Source of the DNA: Obelidium mucronatum
Taxonomy: Eukaryota; Chytridiomycota; Chytridiomycetes; Chytridiales; Chytriomycetaceae
Length of the DNA: 64,000 nt
Direction: 5' to 3'
Assembly: GCA_025765595.1 (NCBI GenBank)
Contig: JAIVFH010000115.1
Location: 1-64,000 of the forward strand
Position numbers and translations under genes: made by a program. Under the pieces are notes generated by a model. That model did no database searches. It saw only the letters and a program-made list of their open reading frames with translations, and was not told where the DNA came from. Of the stretch, positions 43,029 through 53,423 are shown piece by piece; position 1 is the first letter of the stretch, and each line of letters starts with the position of its first letter.

Positions 43029-45153
43029 TTAAAACGCCATTGCTTTATCCAGCCACTTTGACTGCAATCCTGGCTGAATTCCCAGTACAAGTTTGTTGGC
43101 CATAAAAATACCAATTGCGAGCGCTATCAGAAAAAAAGCAGTGTCAGAGGCATCAATCGAGACAGTTATCTCCTACCCATCGCCATTTGAATCATATCTG
43201 TTCCGAACGACATTCCATCTGAAGTTTCTTGAAAAATCTTGATTGCGCTTTTGACTCCCAAAGCGCCCGGTCCCAAATATTGCATGGCAGCCAAAATGAA
43301 GGCAACTTGGATTTCATTTGTCAATCTAGCCATCAAATTCGCGATAATCGCCATTCCAAAGGAAGCGACACCCGCCGCCTCCGTCGACGGCAAGTAATTT
43401 CGACAGATTGTGAAGATGACAAAACTGGCTGTTGTGGCAATCATCATTTTCCAAACCTGTGTTCGATGTGGTGTTAGGTTTACGATTCCAGCGATGCTGA
43501 ACTGTGAAAAGAAATAACAATTCAGGGGTACATAGAATGATGTAGTGTGTCTTATGATTTACCAAGATGGATAAAAGAAGCCGATCCCACGTTAATTGCA
43601 TCACAGAGGAAAAATCTGTAGGACAGTTGGCTGTCGCCGTCACTCCAAAAGATGGATTTTCCAATCCGGCAATAGTCAATATAAACACACCCAATCGTGA
43701 CCCTATCGAGATACCGTATCCCAGCTTTAGGGCTCGAATAAAGCTTTGAAACATTCGGACAGACCCAGCAACTAATCAAAAAAAATTGGGTTCAGATATA
43801 GATACCAATCAGCAAGTCGCGTTACCTGGGTTATCATTCAGTTCCAGCATACCCAATGTTATTTGGGTTCCAGGGAACAAACGAATCAACGACGCCAAAC
43901 CAAACACAGATTGACATACAGGAGTTCCATTAAAGATACCCAAATCATCCACGCTTGTTCCCGGGAAGATATACGGATAATTTCCAGGCCAGAGTCGTTG
44001 GATCACATGCGCTGCTGCAGACATTATCATTGCCACGAGTAATTCAGGGACTCCCTGTGATGATGTCTTTTCTAGGTACTGAATATACCAACCACTGAAT
44101 CCACCCAGAAGAAATCCAAGAATTCCATCGCCCGCGGAGCCACCGTAATTCAGAACTGATATCGTGGATGCTTGAATTGCACATGTAAGAGGACTTGTAA
44201 TATACTTGTAAGTGTGTTGCTTGGAAGCGATTGCATCAAGTTTGTTGAGAATCTCTTGCAGCTCGAAGTCTGTTTGAAGCTCAAAGCCCGTTGTTCGTGG
44301 AATCCCCTTCAGTTTCGGCGAATATGGAATGTTGGGAGGTCCAGCAGGTGTGGTGGATGTGGAATGCCGTTGAGGGAGATGATCTAAATCTACAGTATGA
44401 AAATCACCCGTACTTTCTCGTTTCAAAGGAGCTGGAGGTAGTGGGACAGGTTGTGGCGCCATTTCGCAGATATCCAGAGCCAATCGGTCCACATCATACA
44501 CCTTGCCCACTTGAATTTTCTAAAAATATTAGTTAGAGAATTCGTTCTTCCGTTCCATACCGTCTACACTGCTCTCCAGCGAAATGAAGTGCGTCCTTGT
44601 CGGATGAGCAACTGTGCCATCACCGATACTTATTATAAGAATCTGCGGAAGGCATTGTATCGACGTAGGAACTTTCAAAACGTCTCCGACGTTGATGACA
44701 ATGTGGGGAATCCTTGTCAAAGGTGCCCCATAACTAATTTGGAGTTTTCAGTCTTCAGAATAAGATCTCAAGATTCCAAGAGTCTCACCGAAATAGCAGC
44801 TGCGCAATTCCATATATAATCGCCGCTTCTTTTGTATCCGCCGAATATTTTCCACACACTGTCCGACCTTCACTAGGCTTCCAAATTTGTCTTTGCAAAG
44901 GTCGCGACCCAAACATTTGGGACATGCTGGTCAGCGATTGAGAAAGCCGCGCCATGCTAGAAGACGATTTACTTTCGGGCTCTGGTTTTCCTTTGTGAAG
45001 CTCGGTGTTATGAGCTGCTTTTACAATCAGATTCAAGGTGTGGGCCTTCGAAAACACGGTACCCTCTTTGCTGCCTCCTTCTGCATCGACAGTTATATCT
45101 TCTTCTGATATGCGTTCTTCGTTCAGCTTTGCATATTTTGGCAGAGGGGACAT
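43029..45153 (-). CDS. ThrE/Prm10-type multi-TM transporter-like protein
   Basis: Minus-strand, multi-exon. The N-terminal cytosolic part starts MSPLPKYAKL and is Ser/Lys-rich. The conserved soluble half follows (YGAPLTRIP, then GDGTVAHPTRTHFISLES, then KVYDVDRLALDICE). After a variable Pro-rich insert comes a long hydrophobic half with some eight to ten membrane spans, including GGSAGDGILGFLLGGFSGWY, FPGTQITLGMLEL and the amphipathic SDGMSFGTDMIQMAMG, ending LDKAMAF. This is the layout of bacterial threonine/serine exporters (ThrE, DUF1212) and fungal Prm10. The substrate is unknown; amino-acid export is only inferred. It ends 57 bp from the convergent ERCC6L2-like gene. Confidence 0.85.
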
Positions 45154-45216
45154 CTTCTCAGATCTTTGCTGGATTTACAAGGTTTGACAGTTTGACTTTT
45201 TTCAATACATTTAAAT

Positions 45217-45711
45217 CTATATTTTGCAGCTATTAACTATAATAGTCGCGTCAGAGATTCTAAATCGACTCAGCCTCTTCTCTTCTTTCGCAGCTTCGTT
45301 TCGCCATTGAGCGTGTAACGACAGTTTCATGCCAAACAAAACCGCCACAACCAAGTTCATGGTGCAACTATAAATTGCTGTTACAACATTGAAGATAATT
45401 CCGTATTTGGCTTTTGGCACTGTAAAGTATGTTGCGATATTTATGATCCACAATGGAATCATGAGAATGCACAGCCCTGTTGAAACGACGCCAAACTTTG
45501 CAATAATTAAAAACTTGGGATCAGTTTCCTCAGAATCATCGACACGTGTTCGACGGAGGAAGGAGACAAAGCAGGTCAGGAATATCGTGTCAAACCCCAT
45601 CAGTATGATAGTGCAGAGAATCTGACTGCACTGATACCAGAAAAACTCGCTGTGTCCACCATTTTTTGTGTTGAATATACCGGGGTTGATTGCCTTGCAG
45701 ATTGCAAGCAT
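45217..45711 (-). CDS. Small multi-TM protein, unknown family
   Basis: A 164-residue open frame with about four hydrophobic spans: ILCTIILMGFDTIFLTCFV, VVSTGLCILMIPLWIINIA, GIIFNVVTAIYSCTMNLVVA and a weaker first one. The second loop is charged (RRTRVDDSEETDPK). The C-terminus is basic. An intron with a good acceptor (CCAG at about 45753) precedes the block, so the true protein probably begins further upstream, but no clean first exon was found. I do not recognise the family. It has the feel of half a fungal seven-TM protein, like its neighbours at 48.4-50.4 kb, without clear sequence similarity to them. Confidence 0.55.
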   Translation of the reverse strand: MLAICKAINPGIFNTKNGGHSEFFWYQCSQILCTIILMGFDTIFLTCFVSFLRRTRVDDSEETDPKFLIIAKFGVVSTGLCILMIPLWIINIATYFTVPKAKYGIIFNVVTAIYSCTMNLVVAVLFGMKLSLHAQWRNEAAKEEKRLSRFRISDATIIVNSCKI

Positions 45712-46052
45712 GGCGGGTATCCTCAGGCGGGATGGGGAGTAGTGATTCTGCTGGAAATAAAGAGAATTGAGTATCCAATAATTTTTTTGTTATCATGGTT
45801 CAAATGTCAAAGTTTACCCAGCTCGCATGGCCCAATTGATGATTTGCCTATCTAATGACACGGCGTCTTGGTGTATTGTACAATTGGTAGCCAACAGGCT
45901 GAAGTTTACAATTAATCTGCCTGTACTTCTGTGAAATTCAATTACATTTGTTGGAAAATTTCATCCGGCTTGACACTGTCGTTTGATTGCGTGACTTGTC
46001 TTGTGACGTATGTCACGAGACCCGCGCCTCCCAAAAAGACTTAAATTGAGAC
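45712..46052. other. Upstream region of the chitinase gene
   Basis: Holds the probable first intron or exon of the minus-strand membrane protein (to about 45830) and then the AT-rich promoter of the chitinase gene. It includes a short dyad-like TTGTGACGTATGTCACGAGA at 46001-46020, close to a CRE-type TGACGT core, 33 bp upstream of the ATG. Its function is not shown. Confidence 0.35.
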
Positions 46053-48342
46053 ATGCAACGCCGTATACTCCCCAAGATGCTTCTCTCCACACTTGCCACT
46101 ATCATTGCTGGCGCACTTACCTGTGTGCAGGCAGCCCCAGCTCCCAGAGCCTCCGCAAACAAGATCATTGGATACCATGGTACGTTTGATGTCCAAAGAG
46201 GAAGTTTCTCGATGTGTTCTTACCGTTTCGTCTATCAGAGTCTTGGTACTGGTATGACAACGGCAACCAACCAATGCAGTTTACTCCCGAGTTGACTTCG
46301 AAGTACACTCACATCAACTATGCGTTCGCCACCATTCACTACCACACTGCCACAAAGCAGGTAAGGCGCAACAGCGAAATTGACACTTGCAGTCATTTCT
46401 TACTTCATCATTTCAGTTCTATGTTGGATTCACCGATGCTTGGGCTGATTACCAAAGTTCCCCGGGAATCAGCGCTCCAGCGGAGTGCTTCAAAGTCCCT
46501 GTGTCCCAGCAATGTACCGGAGGAGGTGTTTCTTTGGTTCCATACATTGGTGCCAACGGAACTTGCCCAGACAAGGGCTGTTACAACCCATCTGGTGCCC
46601 CAGGAGCACCCCGTAAGCCGCAATGTGAGGCTGTCTTGGACTCCCAGGGTCTTCAATACGACTGGACCACCACCCCACCTTCTCCATACATCTGTGGTCA
46701 CTACGCGTACGTTATGAACAAGGTCAAGAAGGCGAACCCAGGATTGAAGTTCCTGATCTCCATTGGTGGTTGGTACGACTCCAACTTGTTCTCTGCTGCT
46801 ACAGAGCCACAGTACATTGACAAGTTCGTCACGTCAATTGTCGAGTTCGTCAAGTTCTTTGGATTTGATGGTGTCGACTTTGACTGGGAATACCCAGGAT
46901 GGGAACACGGAGGATCCCCACCATTCGCCGGTGGTGCTGCCGGAACTGGAGACGCAGAAGCAATGACTGACTGCTCCAAGAAGACTTGTGGATACCCAGC
47001 CCGTACCAACGACATGGCCAAGTTCAACGCCATGGTCACCAAGGTCCGCACTGAGTTCAAGAAGCTTGGAAAGAACTCGTCTGGACGGGACTACTTGATC
47101 TCTATGGCTGCTCCAGCTGGTTACGACAAGATGAACAAGTTGGACATCAAGACTATTTGCCAACAGCTCGACTTTATTAACATTATGACTTACGACATTC
47201 ACGGACCATGGGACCCAGTGACCAACCACCAAGCCGCTTTGTATGACAACACCCCAGCCGAATTCCAAGACAAGTCCATCCCAGCCACTTCTGTTGACTA
47301 CGCGGTTTCCTACTGGATCGACAATGGATGCCCAGCAAACCAAATCGTTGTTGGAGTTCCATTCTATGGACACGCTTGGGAGGCTCCAAAGGGTAACTCC
47401 AACGGTCTTTACCAACCAGGAAAAGCCGCGCCTGAAGCAGTCACCGCCAAGAAGAACTTTAAAGATATTACTGCTTCGGCAGCTGTTACGTACTGGGACG
47501 ACAAGGCTCAAGCCAGTTATGCGTACGACGCTGCGAAAAGCGTGTTCTGGTCATACGACAGTCCCCAAGCCATCTCCACCAAAGTTGGCTATGCCGCTCA
47601 AAGAGGACTCGGAGGGTTCATGGTTTGGCCAGTTGCTGGAGATGACTCCAAGGGTACGTTGCTCAAGGCTTTGACGGGTCCAGGTATCACCCCACCACCA
47701 CCACCATCCTCCTCCCAAACCGCTGCATCCAAGAGCACCACTACCACCACCACTGCCACCACTGCTGCCCCGACTACTACTACTACCACTACCACGACCA
47801 AGGCCCCAACAACTACTACAACTGCGGCTCCAACCACCACCACCACTACCACTACCACTGCTGCTCCAACCACCACAACCACTACCACCACCACTACTGC
47901 CAACCCAACTACCACTGCCGCTCCAACTACCACTCTTGCATCTGACTGCTACCCAGCCTGGTCTGCTGCTACTGCTCCATACATCCAAAACGCAAAGGTG
48001 TCATACGCTGGTTCTAACTACGTCGCCAAATGGTGGTCTGGTCCAACGGATCTTCCAGGCAAAGCTGACTCTTGGAACCTTGTTGGCACATGCGGGAGCG
48101 GCCAAACCACCACTACAACAACTACAACCACCAAGGTCGTCCCAACCACTACTACTACTACTACCACTACTTCCAGCGTGCCAACTACTACTACCACCAC
48201 CACTACTTCCAGCGTGCCAACTACAACAGCTAGTGGGTCCCTTGTTGGCCAGCCATGTACCCAGTCCAGCTCAATTTGCTCTGCTGGAACCAAGTACTAC
48301 TGCCAAGTCAACACTTGGATCATCTGGTATGTCGGATGTTAA
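46053..48342 (+). CDS. Secreted GH18 chitinase with CBM5/12-like chitin-binding module
   Basis: Three exons, with introns 46180-46238 and 46361-46416. The N-terminus MLLSTLATIIAGALTCVQA is a signal peptide (second Met of MQRRILPKM). The GH18 barrel begins KIIGYHESWYWYD and holds the catalytic DGVDFDWE (46867-46890, acid Glu at 46888-46890), MTYDIHGPWD and GGFMVWPVAGDD. A long Thr/Pro linker leads to a module with CYPAWSAATAPY and VAKWWSG, the aromatic pattern of CBM5/12. A second Thr linker precedes a short Cys-rich tail (CTQSSSIC...WYVGC). It should cut chitin outside the cell or at the wall during growth or release. Codon use is noticeably more C-ending (AAC, ACC, CCA, AAG) than its neighbours, suggesting high expression. 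Confidence 0.95.
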
Positions 48343-48453
48343 GCGACGGTTACTTTTTTACGATTTTAAGAGGAGGGAAGGACATAATACTTTAAATTCA
48401 AAACTATGATGGCAAAGAAATAAAAGTGCATGCGCTGCTTGTTTATGTCCTTT

Positions 48454-49389
48454 TTATGTCGAAACATACGCAACAGACCCTTTTACACCTGCCGCACTGG
48501 CGGCTGTTCCTCCATTATCATCGCCCTCAGCCAAAAACCCCTTTACTTTGTTTTTCGTGCTGGTTCCATAGACGGAAAAGAGGCCTGGTTGAATCAACTT
48601 GATTTTCATGAGCAACAACCCAACAGCATCCGCCATCAGAAATAAGTCTTGGCAAATCACCAAAACCATCGCGGCGCTTTCGTTCTTGACAAAAGACGAA
48701 ACCGAGTAAAAAAGTAACCCCAGGAGTCGAAAAATCGTGCTAATCGCCGTGTACTTTGCAATGACGCGATATGCAGGGGGTATATCAACGCGACTTTCTT
48801 CTAACGAAAGGAGAAGCTTTGTGTATGCAACAAGGCAACTCAAATCGACGTTCGCGACAATAGAGGTCCCTATTCCCATGGGGATCGATGCGTATAGAAT
48901 CGAATTGAGGATTGGTAGGAACTGAATGATACAAGGGAGTGTGTAGAGGACAGGCGCGATCGAGAGTAAAATAGTCAAGATTTTCACATGATGCGGAGAA
49001 AAGTGGAGTGCAATCACCGATTTCGAACGAAGCCAGGCAAACCATGCTATTGAGACTTGGCTGATTCCGACAAAGAAAAAGAGGCAGCGTCCTGCCCGGG
49101 GATATAACCCAGAATAAAATAGCGCTTCACATATATAGAATCCAGCGTTTGATATAAATACAAGTGTTAGTAATGACGTCATTGGATTGAAGATGTTTTG
49201 AATCGTCAGACTGAGATTTCGAGATGGTAAGTCGCGTCGCAAAATGAAGTATACACAGAAAAGCGCTAAATAAAAGCTTGCCGCAGCTAGAGTCAGCTGG
49301 ATAAAAAACTCAAGCAGTTTGTAGATTGAGAGCTGGGAGTAACTCAATTGTTGCGTCTTTGTCACATCTGCGTCCAACATATTGAACAA
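48454..49389 (-). CDS. Seven-TM-like protein, tandem paralogue A
   Basis: Single-exon, 311 residues, about seven hydrophobic spans with a hydrophilic C-terminal tail. It is clearly paralogous to the next gene: both share FN/SPMT near the third span, GISQV.IAWF.WLRSKSV, PCIIQFLPILN, VDIPPAY.VIAKYT and a C-terminal KNKVKGFL. The topology resembles a G-protein-coupled or rhodopsin-like receptor, but no class-defining motif (DRY, NPxxY or a retinal Lys context) is obvious. I do not recognise the family. It was probably created by local duplication with B, 62 bp away. Confidence 0.75.
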   Translation of the reverse strand: MFNMLDADVTKTQQLSYSQLSIYKLLEFFIQLTLAAASFYLALFCVYFILRRDLPSRNLSLTIQNIFNPMTSLLTLVFISNAGFYICEALFYSGLYPRAGRCLFFFVGISQVSIAWFAWLRSKSVIALHFSPHHVKILTILLSIAPVLYTLPCIIQFLPILNSILYASIPMGIGTSIVANVDLSCLVAYTKLLLSLEESRVDIPPAYRVIAKYTAISTIFRLLGLLFYSVSSFVKNESAAMVLVICQDLFLMADAVGLLLMKIKLIQPGLFSVYGTSTKNKVKGFLAEGDDNGGTAASAAGVKGSVAYVST

Positions 49390-49451
49390 TAGTTGCTGAA
49401 CAATGGGCCATTCTAAAAAAATGAAGACTGCTGGTAGTTTGAATTATTTAT

Positions 49452-50357
49452 TTATACTTGGTTTGACTTTGCTATGGTGGTTTGGGGTGTGTCGCTTCCA
49501 TCCAGAAACCCCTTTACCTTATGCTTCGTTCCACCACCACTCCAATTCAATTCCAAAAAACCAGGTTTAATCCGTTCAAATTTCATGGTCATAAGGCCCA
49601 CAACATCAAGAAACATGAACAAATCCTGAATCATGACAAGAGCCATTGCGGCTTTGTAGTCTGTCAAGTAGGCGCTCACGGAATAACAACAGAGACCAAT
49701 TAGCCTCAAAATAGTACAAGTGCCAGTATATTTTGCTATCACGTGATAGGCAGGAGGAATATCCACAGTATTCTCCTTCAAACTGAAAATCAACTGCGAA
49801 TAGGACATCAAACAATAAACATCTACATTGATAACAAGAGCAACACCAACAGCAATAACAATTGATGCATATTGGATGGGGTTGAGGATCGGCAAAAACT
49901 GTATCACGCAAGGAATCGCGAAAATGAAGGGTATCGCCTTTAACTGAAGCTCAAGTATGTTTATCCCTTTCGTGGAGCAATAAAGCGAGACAACGCTTTT
50001 TGAACGGAGCCATGAAAACCACGCGATGCAGACTTGGCTGATTCCGCAAAAAAAGAACAGGCCATATCCGATTTCCAAATTCAAAGAGGTGTAGAACACC
50101 GCTTCCGTCATGTAAAATACCCCGTCAGATAGAAAAACTGGCACTAGAAGGAAAGTCATTGGAGAAAAGATGGTTTTGAATGTTCCTTGCAAATGGCGAG
50201 CTGGTAATTCGTGGCGGATGATAAACACAAAGGAGTATATACCCAGGAGAAGGGAAATAATTGCGAGCGTTGATTGATAGTAGAGCTGGAAAAGTGAAAA
50301 GGGCGGTAGATCGTAATATCGTTGGACAACCATTGCAGAGAGGTTGCCGTTGACCAT
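49452..50357 (-). CDS. Seven-TM-like protein, tandem paralogue B
   Basis: Single-exon, 301 residues, with the same about seven-span plan as paralogue A and the same fixed blocks (GISQVCIAWFSWLRSKSV, PCVIQFLPILNPIQYAS, VDIPPAYHVIAKYTGT, KHKVKGFLDG). The differences lie mostly in the N-terminus and the tail. No intron and no frame damage occur in either copy. Conservation is highest in a cytosolic-loop-like segment and the C-terminal KVKGFL, hinting at a shared partner. Function is unknown; a receptor role is only suggested by topology. Confidence 0.78.
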   Translation of the reverse strand: MVNGNLSAMVVQRYYDLPPFSLFQLYYQSTLAIISLLLGIYSFVFIIRHELPARHLQGTFKTIFSPMTFLLVPVFLSDGVFYMTEAVFYTSLNLEIGYGLFFFCGISQVCIAWFSWLRSKSVVSLYCSTKGINILELQLKAIPFIFAIPCVIQFLPILNPIQYASIVIAVGVALVINVDVYCLMSYSQLIFSLKENTVDIPPAYHVIAKYTGTCTILRLIGLCCYSVSAYLTDYKAAMALVMIQDLFMFLDVVGLMTMKFERIKPGFLELNWSGGGTKHKVKGFLDGSDTPQTTIAKSNQV

Positions 50358-50622
50358 TGTTGTTTAAAACAATAAAAAAAGCGATATCCCAAGCATTTGA
50401 AATTAGAATATTACTTAACCTCCGACTATGCATCACTTGACGCGTCCGCTGACGATTACTTTGCTGTACGAACAATCTGAATTACATCTTTATCAATATC
50501 TTGATTATGGAATGAGAGACATCGGACTTAAGCAGCTGCTAATCCAAGTGCACTGGTACAATCAACGTGACAATAGCATTACACAACCCGCCTCAGCAAC
50601 ATTCCATTGCAATTGGCTTTAT

Positions 50623-53297
50623 TCAAACATAAGTTGCGTTAAGAACGATAGAAAGATACGTGTACTTGTCCGCTGTCTCTTCGATAATCTGCTGCATGCT
50701 CTTTCCAGCTCCGTGCCCCGCTTTAGTATTGATTCTCATCAAGATCGGATTGGGACTGTCGCTCAAATTGTGCTGCAGAGTTGCAGCCAATTTCATTGAG
50801 TGCAATGGAACCACACGGTCATCATGGTCCCCAGTAATAATCAAGACTGCAGGAAAAGGTCCACTCGATGGAACGTTGTGCAACGGCGAGATTTTGTGGG
50901 CGTACTCAAAGTCCTCCTTCACGTCCGGGTTTCCATAGTCACTGGTCCAAGCGCTTCCGATTGTGAATTTATGGAAACGCAAGAGGTCCATAACACCCAC
51001 TTCTGCGATTCCCAGTCCAAAAAGTTCCGGTGCTTGGTTCAAGCAGGCTCCTACAAGGAGACCACCGTTTGAGCCTCCGTTGATGGCGAGTCTTTCAGGC
51101 TTCGTGTATTGAGTGCCAATGAGATACTTTGCCGCACATTGGAAATCTGTGAAGCAGTTTTGCTTCTTGAATAAACGGCCGGCTTCGTACCAGGCTTGTC
51201 CATATTCAGCACCACCACGAATGTTTGCGACAGCCACAACCCCATTGAATTTCTCGATAAACGTCAGCCATCCAACCTGTTCAAAACAGAAAAGTCAGGA
51301 ATGATTTGAATTGTTGTATAGAACCCAAAAAATACTTACAGAGAAAGCGGGAAGAATTGAAATGTTGAAACCGCCATATGCGTACAACAAAGTGGGATTA
51401 TTGCTGTTTAAGGTTAAACCTCTCTTATGCACGATATACATTGGAATTTTCGTGCCATCTTCGCTCGTGTAAAACACTTGTTTAACTTCGAAAATACTTG
51501 AGTCGAAACCCTTAACACTGGTCTCTCTGAACAAAGAGTCCTTCCGTGAAGCAAACTCATATCTGTAGACGAGCAAAATCAGTCAAATTCAAAACCGCAA
51601 TTTTAGACACATACCTTCTGGTGATTCCAGGAGAGACAAAGGAACCAAAGCTGTAAAACATTTCGGCGTCTTTCTGATAAACATCAAAAGCGGATATTAG
51701 CAAAAAATAAAAGACGTTTGTTTATATCCTACTCTGTTTCCAGACATGCCCTTAATAATTGAACCGGGAGGCATTTCGATATCGTTCAAATAGGAGCCAG
51801 TAAATAAGTCATACACCTTCATAACATGCTTGACATCTTGCAAGTAAACCAGAATGAGCTTGTTGTTGTCAACGACATTGATAAAGTCAAGAGGATTTTC
51901 AGTTTCAGCAAGTACTTCAATGAAACCAAGATCAGGCTGGGCTACATCGTACTTCACGACTCGTTTCTTTGGAGCATTTAAAGTAGTTTCAAAGAAGAAC
52001 AAAGTTCCTTCGTTGGTGATGTAGCTATATTCGGCTTCCCACTCGTTAACAATGGGAGCAAACTTTGGGACACCTAGAAAAAATAAATCAGACAATTTAT
52101 GTTAAGAGCATGAGAAGACATAAATACCGAGCACTGAATTTCCACCAAATTGTTTCTCAAGATCAGCATAAAAGACCAGGTTCTTTGGATCACAACTTTC
52201 GCTTTGATTTAAAAGCAAATAACGTCCACAATCAGTCACTGATACACTGAACATGCGAGTTGGGTGATCAGCATCCTTGTATACCAGAATGTCATCGGCT
52301 TGGCTAGTTCCAACGCGGTGATAGTAAACCATTTGATTCTCAGCACTGTCTGTTTCAGTACCAGCTTTATCGAGAGAAACGGAGGGAGTTGGGTAACGGT
52401 TGTAAAAGAAGCCCTTTTCATCGTGGGTGAAGGATATGCCAGTGAACTTTGCCCACTCGAGAGGGGTCTCTTCCAGATCCTTTTCATCTCCGACCACTTT
52501 GACGTGGATCTTGACCCAATCACTTCCACTGGCCGACCTGTTGTGACTATCGCAGTCAGATGTTGCGCCATAATAAATTAACAATCACTTAACAAAGCAT
52601 ATGCAAAAAGTTTTCCCTTTTCCGAGAAGCTATACGTTCCTAAGCTGACGGTTCCATCATCAGACAACTTGTTGGGCTAGTTTTGTTGAAAGGTGGCGTT
52701 TTGGTAAAAACCGATATTGATTATGGTCCACATACGTCAAAGAAAACGGATGCTTCTCCATCAGCTGACTTTTGAGTGTATAAAACAGATTGAGGTTGAA
52801 GGCCAGAGTTGTGGAAGTCTGAAATGCGAAATTCGTTACAGCCAACTCCAGCGAGCCGTAAAACAAGACATACAGTAATAATTGTCGCCCTTCTTAAAAG
52901 GAACTCCGTATCTGCACAAATGGATCATAAGAATCCAGGAATGCATTGAAGCTTATTACCTTTCGTAGTTGTACATTTCGGTAAGCTTTGCTTCGAGCTT
53001 TGGTCTCACATCGCTGTTCTTAATGAACCCTTGAAACAACGAGTTTTGGGCTTCGACGAAAGCCTTTGTCTCTGGGGCATCGGGGATCTTCTAGGTGGCG
53101 GTATCTTTGGGCTTTGGAGTCAGTGGCAACAACACACGGAGCAACCCGGATAACTCACGGATCCTGATAGGAGATGGTTAGAACACTCTGCGTATTCACA
53201 CGCGCTCTTCTGACTATACACTTACGCTCACAGACACTCCGTGGAGGATATCGACGTGGTCAACTCGTCGAACAGGTGGGTACGCAATTTTGGACAT
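50623..53297 (-). CDS. Prolyl oligopeptidase (S9A)
   Basis: Multi-exon minus-strand gene with start MSKIAYPPVRRVDHVD. The beta-propeller half has ETKAFVEAQNSLFQGF, YGVPFKKGDNYY, SASGSDWVKIHV and FTHDEKGFFYNRYP. The alpha/beta-hydrolase half has IRGGAEYGQAW and the catalytic triad: Ser in NGGSNGG (codon 51070-51072), Asp in DHDDRVVP and His in KAGHGAGK (50716-50718). These cytosolic enzymes cut short peptides after proline. Exon joins are in frame where checked; the region 53040-53160 is the least clear, because the expected WLED block lies beside a weak acceptor. No signal peptide. Confidence 0.93.
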
Positions 53298-53423
53298 ATT
53301 TCTTGTGATGAGGTGACTTGCCAACTTCTGAATTCTATTCATTTTCTTCCCGGACCTCAATACCAACAACGGTGCCATTCGTGGCCGTGTTACTTAACTT
53401 TAATTAAATATTTCGAGCTTTGA

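Noticed and set aside
46408..48293. Long minus-strand frames opposite the chitinase (Val/Gly-rich)
   Set aside because: They mirror the Thr/Pro codon repeats of the chitinase linkers and have no independent support.
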